Shown here: in pieces, positions 26,159-35,900 of the stretch
Numbering within the stretch: the stretch's first letter is position 1
Layout: each line of letters begins with the position of its first letter
Assembly: GCA_964558655.1 (NCBI GenBank)
Contig: CAZLEX010000006.1
Span: forward strand, 1-60,548
Origin: RGIG6353 sp964558655
GTDB taxonomy: Bacteria; Bacillota; Clostridia; Oscillospirales; SIG627
DNA: 60,548 nt
Reading direction: 5' to 3'
The notes under the pieces: generated by a model
Seen by the model: only the letters and a program-made list of their open reading frames with translations
What the model was told of the DNA's origin: nothing
The model's database searches: none
Position numbers and translations under genes: made by a program

Positions 26159-27588
26159 TTATAAAATCAAATTGCTGTTCGTACGAATTGTATTTGCGTC
26201 ATATTATCGCGGAAATATTTCCGCATAATTATTTTTATACTGACGAGACGGTTTACCTTACAGTATCGAAAGATCATGATATTGTGACGGCAATCGTAGA
26301 AATCCGTTCACTTAAAGAAATTTTTTTCAACAGTATTCGTCTCTTTTCATCTGAACGAACAGCGACAACTTGTGCTATCGGTCAAGCAACCATAAAAATA
26401 GCAAAAATACTCGGATATCCCTCACCGCATTACGGAGTATTAACCGGCGTAAGACCGATAAAAATAGCATCAGATATCTTAAAATCTCACTCTTTTGAGG
26501 AATATAAAAAAATATTTGAAGATGTATATTGTGTTGACAGTGAAAAAAGCCGTTTATTATATAATTGTGCAAAATATGATAAAATTGTAAGAGCAAAACA
26601 TCTCCCCTCGGATGTTTCGATTTATATATCGATTCCCTTTTGCCCTACAAGATGTAATTATTGTTCTTTTGTATCGTCTTCGGTAGAAAAAAAGCAACAT
26701 CTTATACCGCTGTATCTGAATGTTTTAGACGAGGAATTACAGGCAATCCAAAAAATAATAAGCGACAATTCTCTCACTTTGAAAAGCATTTATGTCGGCG
26801 GAGGAACTCCGGGAGTGTTAAACGCAAATCAAACGGATTTTTTATTGAGAAAAATCGACGAGTATTTTGAAACCGAAAATCTTTGTGAATTTTCCTACGA
26901 AATAGGACGGCCGGATACCGTAACGGAAGAAAAATTATTGATATTAAAAAAACATAATGTCGGAAGAATATCTATTAACACACAAACGACAAATGATGCC
27001 GTTTTAAAAAAAATAGGCAGAAATCACACATCTGACGATTATTTTAATTCAATAAAATTTGCACAATCGTTAAGTTTTGATTGCATTAATTCAGATTTAA
27101 TAGCCGGACTTACAGATGAAGATTTTGAATCTTTTAAAAACAGTCTTCGTGATGTCACTTCACTCGGAATTGACAATGTGAGCGTTCATACTTTAGCTGT
27201 TAAAAAATCTTCTTACATAAAAGAAAATTCAACATCACTCACTTCTTCTGAAAAAGTTGATAATTTTATAACTTTTTCCGTGAATCATTGTATATCGAAA
27301 GGCTTTAAACCATATTATTTGTATAGACAAAAGAATTCAATCGGTAACAATGAGAGTACGGGATATTGCAAATCAGACAAATTTTCTCACTACAATATCG
27401 CTATGATGAATGAAATTGAAACCGTTATAGGTATAGGTGCAGGTGCAACATCACGAATTGTATCAAAACAAGAAACGGAAAAACACATTCACTTTGAAAA
27501 TTACAAATATCCTGATGATTATATAAAAGATAGAAACAAAATGCTCATAAATGCTCAAAAAATCAATAATGCTTTAACACGGGAGTAA
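26155..27588 (+). CDS. hemZ: HemZ-type radical SAM protein (coproporphyrinogen dehydrogenase-like)
   Basis: A 477-residue radical SAM protein of the HemN/HemZ group. The [4Fe-4S]/SAM motif is IPFCPTRCNYCSF near residue 167; YVGGGTPGVL and SYEIGRPDTVT are typical. An N-terminal domain of about 150 residues precedes the barrel, as in HemZ. HemZ is annotated as an oxygen-independent coproporphyrinogen oxidase, though activity is uncertain for many members. No other haem genes are in the window. ATGA overlap with dtd. Confidence 0.9.
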   Translation: MIIKSNCCSYELYLRHIIAEIFPHNYFYTDETVYLTVSKDHDIVTAIVEIRSLKEIFFNSIRLFSSERTATTCAIGQATIKIAKILGYPSPHYGVLTGVRPIKIASDILKSHSFEEYKKIFEDVYCVDSEKSRLLYNCAKYDKIVRAKHLPSDVSIYISIPFCPTRCNYCSFVSSSVEKKQHLIPLYLNVLDEELQAIQKIISDNSLTLKSIYVGGGTPGVLNANQTDFLLRKIDEYFETENLCEFSYEIGRPDTVTEEKLLILKKHNVGRISINTQTTNDAVLKKIGRNHTSDDYFNSIKFAQSLSFDCINSDLIAGLTDEDFESFKNSLRDVTSLGIDNVSVHTLAVKKSSYIKENSTSLTSSEKVDNFITFSVNHCISKGFKPYYLYRQKNSIGNNESTGYCKSDKFSHYNIAMMNEIETVIGIGAGATSRIVSKQETEKHIHFENYKYPDDYIKDRNKMLINAQKINNALTRE

Positions 27589-27592
27589 ATAA

Positions 27593-29230
27593 TTGAAAAA
27601 ACAGAATTTTGTTGAAGGTGCAATTATATTAATGATTGCCAACATACTTGTAAAAATCTTCGGAGCAATTTTTAAAATACCGCTTACAAATATAATCGGC
27701 GTCGAAGCGATGGCATATTTTAATTCTGCTTACGGCTTTTATGTTGTTTTTTATATGATTTCGACAGCCGGACTTCCCGTTGCGGTATCAAAACTTGTAT
27801 CGGCAGCCGAAGCACGCGAAAATCATCGCGAAGCAGAAAAAGTATTCCGTATTGCATATATTTTATTTTTCACATTCGGTTTACTTGGCATGATTATTAT
27901 GACATTTTTCGCTTCTGCATATGCCGATTATGTAAAACTTCAGGGACTTGAGTGGTCGATTTTTGCCATTTCCCCTACCCTGTTTTTTATTTGCCTTACT
28001 TCAGCCTTCAGAGGATATTTTCAAGGGAATAAAAATATGACGCCTACCGCTTTGTCTCAAATAAGCGAAGCGGCATGTAAACTTGTTATCGGTCTCATAC
28101 TTGCATATTACGCTTCACGAAACGGTTATCCGTCTCACATCGTTGCGGCATTCGCTCTTATCGGTGTTACTGTAGGTGCAATTATAAGTACTGTAATTTT
28201 GAGAATTTACAAAAAGATATCCGCTCAGGTATATGACAACAATCCGCAGTCGGTCCCTTCGTACAAGAAAATTTTAAAAAAGCTGGTCATAATTGCAATT
28301 CCGATAACTCTCAGTGCCACAATTATGAGTTTAACCAATACCATTGATACCACTTTTATGGTGAAAAGACTTATACATGCGGGTTTTGCGGAAAATGAAG
28401 CAACAAAAATCATGGGGTCCTATACTTCTATGGCGGTACCGTTATTCAATCTTCCCCCAAATTTAATTTATCCTTTTGCTATAAGCATTATTCCAGCGTT
28501 GACTTCAACATTTGTATCGGGAAACAACAGAGAATCACATACGATTATGAATTCGACTTTCAGAATTGCGACAATAATTTCCGTTCCCTGTGCTTTGGGG
28601 TTATCGGCATTTTCAAAACCTATAATTAAATTACTTTACAATAATCCGGAACATATATATTATGCGGAAAACGGGACATCTGTAACTTCGGTGGATGTTG
28701 CGGCACCGCTTTTGTCCGTTTTGTCTGTTTCCATATTTTTTTTATCTGTAATTTCAGTAACAAATTCTGTTTTACAGTCTTACGGATTTGAATTAAAAAC
28801 TATTATTTCAACTATAGTCGGAATAACGGTAAAAATTATTTTGACATATCTTTTGATAGGCAATAAAAATATAGGTATGTTCGGAGCACCGTTATCGACA
28901 CTGTTTTGCTATTTTGTGATAATGTGTCTGAATTTTTATTTCGTTGTAAAATATACAGGTTTTTTACCGAGCGTTAAAAAAATATTTTTAAAACCCATAC
29001 TTTCCGGTACATTAAGCGTTGGCATAGGTGCCGTTTCATATTATTTTTTATCTTCCTTATTCAATTCCAACTTAACTGTGATTGTTTCAATTGTAACAAG
29101 TGCGATTTTATATTTTATAATACTGTTTCGCACTAACGGAGTTTGTGAAGAAGATTTATTGCTTATTCCCAGAGGAAATGTTATCATATCTTTACTTAAA
29201 AAAATAAAGCTTTTAAGAACAAATTATTAG
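27593..29230 (+). CDS. MOP-family flippase (SpoVB/YabM/MurJ-like)
   Basis: A 545-residue polytopic membrane protein with about 14 segments, of the MviN/SpoVB polysaccharide-flippase group. Typical stretches: GAIILMIANILVKIFGAIFK at the start, STAGLPVAVSKLVS, and MAVPLFNLPPNLIYPFAIS. Members move lipid-linked wall precursors across the membrane, some for spore cortex. The start is TTG, 7 bases after GGGAG. The neighbours hup, rqcP, yabP, yabQ and divIC match the Bacillus yabM-yabN-yabO-yabP-yabQ-divIC order, so it is probably the yabM/spoVB counterpart. Confidence 0.88.
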   Translation: MKKQNFVEGAIILMIANILVKIFGAIFKIPLTNIIGVEAMAYFNSAYGFYVVFYMISTAGLPVAVSKLVSAAEARENHREAEKVFRIAYILFFTFGLLGMIIMTFFASAYADYVKLQGLEWSIFAISPTLFFICLTSAFRGYFQGNKNMTPTALSQISEAACKLVIGLILAYYASRNGYPSHIVAAFALIGVTVGAIISTVILRIYKKISAQVYDNNPQSVPSYKKILKKLVIIAIPITLSATIMSLTNTIDTTFMVKRLIHAGFAENEATKIMGSYTSMAVPLFNLPPNLIYPFAISIIPALTSTFVSGNNRESHTIMNSTFRIATIISVPCALGLSAFSKPIIKLLYNNPEHIYYAENGTSVTSVDVAAPLLSVLSVSIFFLSVISVTNSVLQSYGFELKTIISTIVGITVKIILTYLLIGNKNIGMFGAPLSTLFCYFVIMCLNFYFVVKYTGFLPSVKKIFLKPILSGTLSVGIGAVSYYFLSSLFNSNLTVIVSIVTSAILYFIILFRTNGVCEEDLLLIPRGNVIISLLKKIKLLRTNY

Positions 29231-29322
29231 ATTTACTCAAAAAAAGTCACAATTATTTGTATAATTTAGCTATTTTATTTAATTTTTTTAAAAAATGCAC
29301 TGTTTTTTTTTTAAAAAAACAC

Positions 29323-29351
29323 TTGATAAAAGCTACATATAGTGGTATAAT
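29323..29351 (+). promoter_or_regulatory. Sigma-A promoter of hup-rqcP
   Basis: TTGATA (29323-29328), 17-base spacer, TATAAT (29346-29351), close to consensus, 34 bases before hup. Confidence 0.75.
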
Positions 29352-29385
29352 TTTACTGTAATTTATAAATAGAAAGGGAAATAAA

Positions 29386-29661
29386 ATGAACAAGACACAA
29401 CTTATTGAAGCAGTAGCCGCAAAAGCTAATATGAAAAAGAAAGATGCAGAGTCTGCAATAAACAGTCTCGTAGATGTCATTACAGACGCACTTAAAGACG
29501 GTGAAAAAGTACAGCTCACCGGTTTTGGTTCCTTTGATGTTAAGGAGCGTGCAGCTCATGACGGTATTAATCCTTTTACAAAAGAGACAATGCACTTCGA
29601 AGCAAGCAAAAAACCCGCTTTTTCTGCAAGCAAAGCTCTTAAGGATGCTATTAACGGTTAA
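29386..29661 (+). CDS. hup: HU family DNA-binding protein
   Basis: A 91-residue nucleoid protein that bends DNA as a dimer. The HU signature GFGSFDVKERAAHDGINPFT, with the DNA-entering arm and Pro near residue 63, is present and the length is standard. Its own near-consensus promoter lies just upstream. It occupies the place that mazG (yabN) has in Bacillus between yabM and yabO. Confidence 0.96.
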   Translation: MNKTQLIEAVAAKANMKKKDAESAINSLVDVITDALKDGEKVQLTGFGSFDVKERAAHDGINPFTKETMHFEASKKPAFSASKALKDAING

Positions 29662-29664
29662 TTA

Positions 29665-29907
29665 ATGCGTCTTGACAAATTTTTAAAAGTTACCCGTTTA
29701 ATAAAGCGGAGAACAGTCGCTAATGAAGCTTGTGACAATGCACACCTTACGGTCAACGGCAGAGTTGCGAAAGCGTCGTATCAGGTCAAAATAGGAGATG
29801 AAATTGCGATTACTTTCGGAGAAAAAACATTGACGGTCAAAGTGTTGTCATTAAATGAAAGTGTTCATAAAAGCGAAGTTACCTCAATGTATGAGGTAAT
29901 AAATTAA
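29665..29907 (+). CDS. rqcP: S4-domain RNA-binding protein RqcP (YabO/Hsp15 family)
   Basis: An 80-residue S4 protein beginning MRLDKFLKVTRLIKRRTVAN with the S4 loop VNGRVAKASYQVKIGDEI. RqcP works with RqcH on stalled 50S subunits to add alanine tails to nascent chains. It follows hup by 3 bases and ends before a terminator that overlaps the next gene's ribosome site. Confidence 0.92.
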   Translation: MRLDKFLKVTRLIKRRTVANEACDNAHLTVNGRVAKASYQVKIGDEIAITFGEKTLTVKVLSLNESVHKSEVTSMYEVIN

Positions 29908-29921
29908 GGTTATATATTTTT

Positions 29922-29967
29922 AACTCCTCTCATAAGATAATAATGTATCATCTGAGAGGAGTTTTTT
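29922..29967 (+). terminator. Terminator whose 3' arm is the yabP ribosome-binding site
   Basis: AACTCCTCTCA (29922-29932) pairs perfectly with TGAGAGGAGTT (29953-29963), followed by six T. The 3' arm contains GAGAGGAG, which lies 7 bases before the yabP ATG at 29969. The hairpin would end the hup-rqcP transcript, and in read-through RNA it would hide the yabP ribosome site. Transcripts started inside the loop would escape both effects. Confidence 0.8.
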
Positions 29968-29968
29968 C

Positions 29969-30232
29969 ATGGACAAAGAATTACATAAATTAACAATTAT
30001 ATCAAGAAGCGAGATTGAAATTACCGGTGTAATAGATATTAGTGAATATAATGATGAAGAAATCGAAATAGAAACACATTCCGGAATGTTAACACTTTGC
30101 GGAACTAATTTCAATATAGTAAAATTCGATACCGAAACCGGATACCTCAATGTAAACGGTAATTTAGATTCGGCTTATTACAGTGAAAAAGCAAATAACA
30201 GAAAAAAGTTTTTTTCGAGAATTTTTAACTGA
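29969..30232 (+). CDS. yabP: Sporulation protein YabP
   Basis: An 87-residue YabP protein, needed in Bacillus for an early to middle stage of spore formation under mother-cell control. The beta-rich pattern HKLTIISRSEIEITGVIDIS and TLCGTNFNIVKFDTETGYLN is characteristic. Followed without a gap by yabQ (stop and start overlap by 1 base). Confidence 0.93.
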   Translation: MDKELHKLTIISRSEIEITGVIDISEYNDEEIEIETHSGMLTLCGTNFNIVKFDTETGYLNVNGNLDSAYYSEKANNRKKFFSRIFN

Positions 30233-30720
30233 TGTTAAACTATTATCTTCAATCACCTTTATATATTTTGGTTTCTTCCTTTATATGCGGTATGCTTATC
30301 GGAATATGGTATAATATATTTTCGATTGCGAAAATTTTAAAAAGACTTCCCTTTTTTCTTATATTTATTCTTGATATTATTTTTTCTGTTACCGCGTCCA
30401 TAATAATTTTTATGTTTACATATTCTATTAACGACGGAGTATTCAGAACTTATGAAGCATTCGGTTTAATAATAGGTTTTTTGGCTTATCACTTAACCGT
30501 TGAAAAAATAGTTTCGTTCATTTTTTTTAAGATTATTTCCGTTATTAAAAAAATATTAGTATTCTTTTATAAAAAAACCGTAATAAATACATATGTTTTA
30601 CTTGACAAATTAAATAAAAAATGTAAAATATTATTAGAGGAAATTTTTAAAAAAAGTTATCAAAAAAGACTGTTTAAAAATTTTCTGAAAATCTCAAATT
30701 CAGAAAGGAAGAACGCATAA
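30232..30720 (+). CDS. yabQ: Spore cortex biosynthesis protein YabQ
   Basis: A 162-residue membrane protein with about three or four N-terminal hydrophobic segments and a Lys-rich cytoplasmic tail. YabQ is needed for spore cortex formation and localises to the forespore membranes. The spacing with yabP and divIC is tight, and this gene order is conserved among spore formers. Assignment rests on hydropathy and synteny as well as sequence. Confidence 0.87.
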   Translation: MLNYYLQSPLYILVSSFICGMLIGIWYNIFSIAKILKRLPFFLIFILDIIFSVTASIIIFMFTYSINDGVFRTYEAFGLIIGFLAYHLTVEKIVSFIFFKIISVIKKILVFFYKKTVINTYVLLDKLNKKCKILLEEIFKKSYQKRLFKNFLKISNSERKNA

Positions 30721-30721
30721 T

Positions 30722-31030
30722 ATGTTTAAAAATAATAAAAAATCGCGTGATTCCCACAGAGCAGATTTTCGAATAAAGATAGCAGTAGCGTGTGTCATGA
30801 TTTTTTTATTGGTAGCAAGTATAAAAATGAATTTTGACATAAACGATAGGAAAGAAAAGCTGCAAGCTCTTCAATTACAAATTGAGGAATTGTCCGGCAC
30901 AAACGATATGTTAAAAGCGGAAATTGACTCTTTTGTTCTTGATGAAGATACTATAAAGAGAATTGCAAAAGAAGAATTGGGACTTGTTGAAAGTGACACT
31001 TATATAATAAAGAACAGTCAACCAAATTAA
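30722..31030 (+). CDS. divIC: Septum formation initiator DivIC/FtsB
   Basis: A 102-residue bitopic protein: basic cytoplasmic N terminus, one membrane segment (about 20-38), then a coiled coil (LQALQLQIEELSGTNDMLKA) and the family end IKRIAKEELGLVESDTYII. It joins FtsL and DivIB in the divisome. One base after yabQ, with a GGAAG-type ribosome site inside the yabQ end. Confidence 0.93.
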   Translation: MFKNNKKSRDSHRADFRIKIAVACVMIFLLVASIKMNFDINDRKEKLQALQLQIEELSGTNDMLKAEIDSFVLDEDTIKRIAKEELGLVESDTYIIKNSQPN

Positions 31031-31067
31031 TTGAATATTTACAGTGTTGTTTATCGCTGTAATTGTG

Positions 31068-31104
31068 CCATCGTAAAAAAATTAATTTTTACGATGGTTT
31101 TTTT
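31068..31104 (+). terminator. Terminator after divIC
   Basis: CCATCGTAAAAA (31068-31079) pairs with TTTTTACGATGG (31086-31097) and seven T follow. Confidence 0.85.
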
Positions 31105-31147
31105 ATTTATTTATTTACTGCTTACTCGATTTTAAAAGTATTTTATA

Positions 31148-31195
31148 ATAAAAACCCTCATTAGTAATGAAAATTACTTAAGGAGGGTTTTTATT
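31148..31195 (-). terminator. Terminator after fhs
   Basis: AATAAAAACCCTC (31148-31160) pairs with GAGGGTTTTTATT (31183-31195); the interior holds a second stem AGTAAT-GAAA-ATTACT. It closes the pur operon on the minus strand and is symmetric enough to work both ways. Confidence 0.75.
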
Positions 31196-31239
31196 GTCAT
31201 TTTATCTAAGATAGTTAAAATAGTTATTTCATGAAAAAA

Positions 31240-32916
31240 TCAAAAGAGGCCGGTTATTTTTCCGTTTTCGTCAAGATCAATTTTCTCTGCTGCCGGAATT
31301 TTAGGAAGACCTGGCATTGTCATTATATCGCCCGTCAAAACGACTATAAAACCTGCCCCCGCTGAAATTTTGACATTCTTAACAGTTACGGTAAAATTCT
31401 CCGGAGCTCCCAATTTTGCAGGATCGTCCGAAAAACTGTATTGCGTTTTTGCAACGCATATAGGACATTTCGCAAAACCGAGTTCCGTCAATTTATCAAT
31501 TTGCTTTTGAGCAGCGGGTAATATTGTAATTCCGGAACCGCCGTAAATTCTTTTTACGACAGTTTCGATTTTTTCTTCAATACTTAAATCAAGATTATAA
31601 GAAAAATCAAATTCATTTTTTTCTTCACAAAGTTTGACAACTTCCCGTGCGAGTTCTTCACCACCGTGTCCTCCGTCCGACCATACGGTCGAGAGGACAG
31701 TATTAACACCTAATTGTTTACATTTATCAATGATAAATTCGATTTCATTATCAGTATCCGTCGGAAAACGGTTAAGTGCAACAACGCACGGAAGTTTATA
31801 TACATTTTTAATATTTGAAACATGACGGAGTAGGTTGGGAATTCCGCGTTCGAGTGCCTGAATGTCCTCTGTTGACAATGATGTCTTAGGCAATCCGCCA
31901 TGCATTTTAAGTGCACGGACAGTAGCAACGATTACGACAGCACTCGGAGTAAGACCTGACATTCTGCACTTAATATCTAAAAATTTTTCAGCTCCTAAAT
32001 CTGCTCCAAATCCTGCTTCCGTAACGGCATAATCGCCAAGCTTCATTGCCATTTTTGTGGCAATTACAGAATTGCAACCGTGTGCAATATTCGCAAAAGG
32101 TCCTCCATGAACAAATGCGGGAGTACCTTCTAATGTTTGAACAAGATTAGGTTTGAGTGCATCTTTCAATAAAGCCGCCATTGCTCCAACTGCTTTTAAA
32201 TCTCCTGCGGTTACAGGCTGATCGTCATAATTATAACCGACAATTATTTTGGAAAGCCGCTGCTTTAAATCTGAAATTGAATTGGAAAGACACAAAATTG
32301 CCATTATTTCGCTTGCGACAGTTATGTCAAACCCGTCTTCACGAACAACTCCGTTAGCTTTTCCGCCAATTCCATCAACAACATGACGAAGCTGTCGGTC
32401 ATTCATATCAACACATCGTTTCCAAGTAATTCGTCTTGTATCAATTCTCAAAAAATTTCCCTGATGTATATGATTGTCTAACATTGCCGCAAGCAAATTA
32501 TTTGCCGCACCTATTGCATGAAAATCTCCGGTAAAATGAAGGTTAATATCTTCCATAGGAACAACCTGAGCGTATCCACCTCCTGCGGCTCCGCCCTTGA
32601 CTCCGAAAACCGGACCTAAAGAAGGCTCTCGAAGTGCTACAACAACATCTTTTCCTATGCGTCTTAATCCATCTGCAAGACCTATTGTAGTAGTGGTTTT
32701 TCCTTCACCGGCAGGAGTAGGTGTAATTGCCGTAACGAGCACAAGTTTGCCGTCTTTTCGATTCTTCTCGTTTAAAATCGATAAATCGATTTTTGCCTTG
32801 TATTTTCCGTATTGTTCTACATATTTTTCTTCAATATGTGCACACGAGGCAATTTCGGAAATAGGCTTCATAACACAATCTTGTGCAATTTCTATATCGG
32901 TTTTATAGGTAGTCAT
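31240..32916 (-). CDS. fhs: Formate-tetrahydrofolate ligase
   Basis: A 558-residue ATP-dependent enzyme making 10-formyl-THF from formate. The P-loop TPTPAGEGKTTTTIGLADG and LREPSLGPVFGVKGGAAGGG are family signatures. It feeds one-carbon units to the two formyltransferases (PurN and AICAR transformylase) encoded upstream. It is the last gene of the pur operon, 14 bases after purL, and therefore under the ZTP riboswitch. Confidence 0.97.
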   Translation of the reverse strand: MTTYKTDIEIAQDCVMKPISEIASCAHIEEKYVEQYGKYKAKIDLSILNEKNRKDGKLVLVTAITPTPAGEGKTTTTIGLADGLRRIGKDVVVALREPSLGPVFGVKGGAAGGGYAQVVPMEDINLHFTGDFHAIGAANNLLAAMLDNHIHQGNFLRIDTRRITWKRCVDMNDRQLRHVVDGIGGKANGVVREDGFDITVASEIMAILCLSNSISDLKQRLSKIIVGYNYDDQPVTAGDLKAVGAMAALLKDALKPNLVQTLEGTPAFVHGGPFANIAHGCNSVIATKMAMKLGDYAVTEAGFGADLGAEKFLDIKCRMSGLTPSAVVIVATVRALKMHGGLPKTSLSTEDIQALERGIPNLLRHVSNIKNVYKLPCVVALNRFPTDTDNEIEFIIDKCKQLGVNTVLSTVWSDGGHGGEELAREVVKLCEEKNEFDFSYNLDLSIEEKIETVVKRIYGGSGITILPAAQKQIDKLTELGFAKCPICVAKTQYSFSDDPAKLGAPENFTVTVKNVKISAGAGFIVVLTGDIMTMPGLPKIPAAEKIDLDENGKITGLF

Positions 32917-32929
32917 ATAAATTCTCCTT

Positions 32930-35900
32930 TTAACCTTTAAAGTATTTTACTGCCGATTCAAACATTTGAATATCATAATTGCCGGGCACATTTTTGTATA
33001 GATTTGAGCCAATGCGTTCACTGTGACCCATTTTTCCGAAAACCCGTCCGTCAGGCGAAGTAATACCTTCAATTGCACAAACGGAATCATTAGGGTTAAA
33101 GTGAATATCGCTTGTGGCATTTCCGTCAAAATCAACATACTGAGTAGCAATTTGGCCGTTTGCGGCAAGTTTATTTATAAGCGATTCATTTGCGATAAAT
33201 CTTCCTTCACCGTGAGAAATGGGAACATTGTATATTTCTCCGACTTCTGTGGCTGCAAGCCACGGTGATTTGTTTGATGCAATTCGTGTACGGACAATTC
33301 TCGATTGGTGTCGACCTATTGTATTATAAGTCAATGTCGGTGAATCTTCATCTGTATCAATAATCTTTCCGTACGGTACAAGACCAAGTTTAATAAGTGC
33401 CTGAAAACCGTTACAAATACCGCATATAAGACCATCACGATTGTTTAATAAATCGTGAACGCTTTCTTTTACTGCAGCTGAACGGAAAAACGCAGTTATA
33501 AATTTACCGCTGCCGTCAGGTTCGTCACCACCCGAAAAACCTCCGGGTATAAAAATCATTTGAGCATTTTTCAACTGATTTGCAAAATATTCTACACTTT
33601 CGGAAATATCATCACTTGTAAGATTTTTAATAACAACTATTTCCGCATCGGCACCGGCATCTCTCATTACTTTTGCCGAATCAAATTCACAGTTGGTGCC
33701 GGGAAATGCCGGTATCAAAACTTTAGGACGCACATACTTAATTTTAGGTGCAACTCTTTGTTCGGTTATATAGGAATAATTCGGAATTGACGAATTTGTC
33801 CCCAAAATATTACAAGAAAATACGCTTTCTAACTTGTTTTCATATTCCGAAAGTAATTCCTCGAGAGAAACCGTTTCTGATTTGTAGGTTATTTCCGACG
33901 CATCTATAACATTACCGACAAAAATCGCGTCAATATCGTCAATTGTCTCAAGAAGAAAAGCGGCATAATTGTATCCGAAAAGTTCGTTTTCCGTGAGTTT
34001 ATCAGAAAGTTTCACGCCAAGAAAATTTCCGAATGACATCTTCATCAATGCTTCGGCAAGTCCGCCATATCCTAAAGTATATGCGGAAACAGTCTTCTTT
34101 TCTCGAATAAGCTTTGTAACTTTACCGAAAATCGAGAGTAAACTGTCGGTCTTCGGAATATTGTTTTCATCTTTTTCACAAGTAAGCAAATAAAGTTTAT
34201 TCCCGGATTTTTTTAACTCCGGAGAAATTACATCGTAAGCTTTTCCGACAGTGACAGCGAAAGAAACAAGCGTTGGCGGAACATCAAGATTTTCAAAAGA
34301 ACCACTCATAGAGTCTTTTCCGCCTATCGAAGCTATTCCCAATTCCGTTTGTGCTTTCAGTGCTCCGAGAAGTGCGGATAAAGGCTTTCCCCAGCGTTTC
34401 GGATCACGACCGAGTCTTTCAAAATATTCCTGGAAAGTTAAATAAACATCGTTAAAATCGGCACCGCTGGCAATGAGCTTACAAACTGATTCCACAACAG
34501 CATAATATGCACCGTGATACGGACTTTGTTCGGAAATAAACGGATTGAATCCCCATGCCATGAAAGAGCAGTCATCTGTATGACCGTTTTCAACTGAAAT
34601 TTTTTGCACCATACTTTGTACCGGTGTGAGCTGATATTTACCCGCAAACGGCATTAATACCGTGCCTGCTCCGATAGTAGAATCGAATCTTTCCGCAAGA
34701 CCTCTTTTTGAACAAATATTAAGATCAGAAGCAAGTTTTATCATGTTTTCTTTAAAACAACCGCTTACTTTTCTTTCGGCAAAAACGGCTTTATCTGTCT
34801 CAACATTTGTATGTTTTTCAGCACCGTTTGAATTAAGAAATTCTCTGCTGATATCGACAATCGTTTTTCCGTTCCACTTCATAACGAGACGAGGATTTTC
34901 GGTTACAACGGCAACAGGAGTTGCATTAAGATTTTCTGTATGTGCTATGTTTAAAAACCGTTCCAGATTCTCTTTTTCGATAACTACCGCCATACGCTCT
35001 TGAGATTCGCTAATCGCAAGTTCCGTACCGTCAAGTCCTTCGTATTTTTTCGGCACGGAATTTAAATTAATTTCAAGACCGTCTGCCAATTCACCTATTG
35101 CAACGGAAATTCCACCGGCACCGAAATCGTTACATCTTTTTATCATTCGAGATGCTTCTTTGTTACGGAAAAGTCTTTGAAGTTTTCTTTCTTCAGGAGC
35201 ATTACCTTTTTGCACTTCCGCACCACAGGTTTCAAGAGAAGCGGCAGTATGAGATTTTGAAGAACCTGTTGCACCGCCACAGCCATCGCGACCGGTTGCA
35301 CCTCCCAACAGTACCACAATGTCACCTGGCAACGGAGCTTCACGGCGAACATTTGCCTCAGGCGTAGCTGCAATTACAGCACCTATCTCCATTCGTTTTG
35401 CCGCATAACCGTCATGGTAAAGCTCATCTACTATACCGGTAGCAAGCCCGATTTGATTTCCGTATGAAGAATATCCAGCCGCAGCTGTTGTGACTATTTT
35501 TCGCTGAGGAAGTTTTCCTTTTATCGTTTGCGAAACCGGTTTAAGCGGATCGGCAGCACCTGTAACACGCATTGCTCCGTATACATATGAACGCCCCGAT
35601 AAAGGATCTCTGATCGCACCGCCTATACATGTAGCCGCACCTCCAAAAGGTTCTATTTCGGTCGGATGATTGTGTGTTTCATTTTTAAAAAGCAGGAGCC
35701 AAGGTTCAGTGTTTCCGTCTACCTCAACATCAATTTTTACCGTACAAGCGTTTATTTCTTCCGATTCGTCAAGTCTGGGAAGTTTGCCTTCTCGTTTAAG
35801 ATACTTTACGGCGACAGTTGCCAAATCCATTAAACATATAGGTTTTTTTATTCCTAATATTTCTCTCAGCTTTAGATATTCATTATATGAATCTTCCAAA

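Noticed and set aside
34662..35003. Long plus-strand frames across purL, purD, purF and guaB
   Set aside because: They are shadows of strongly coding minus-strand genes, lack ribosome sites and match no family.
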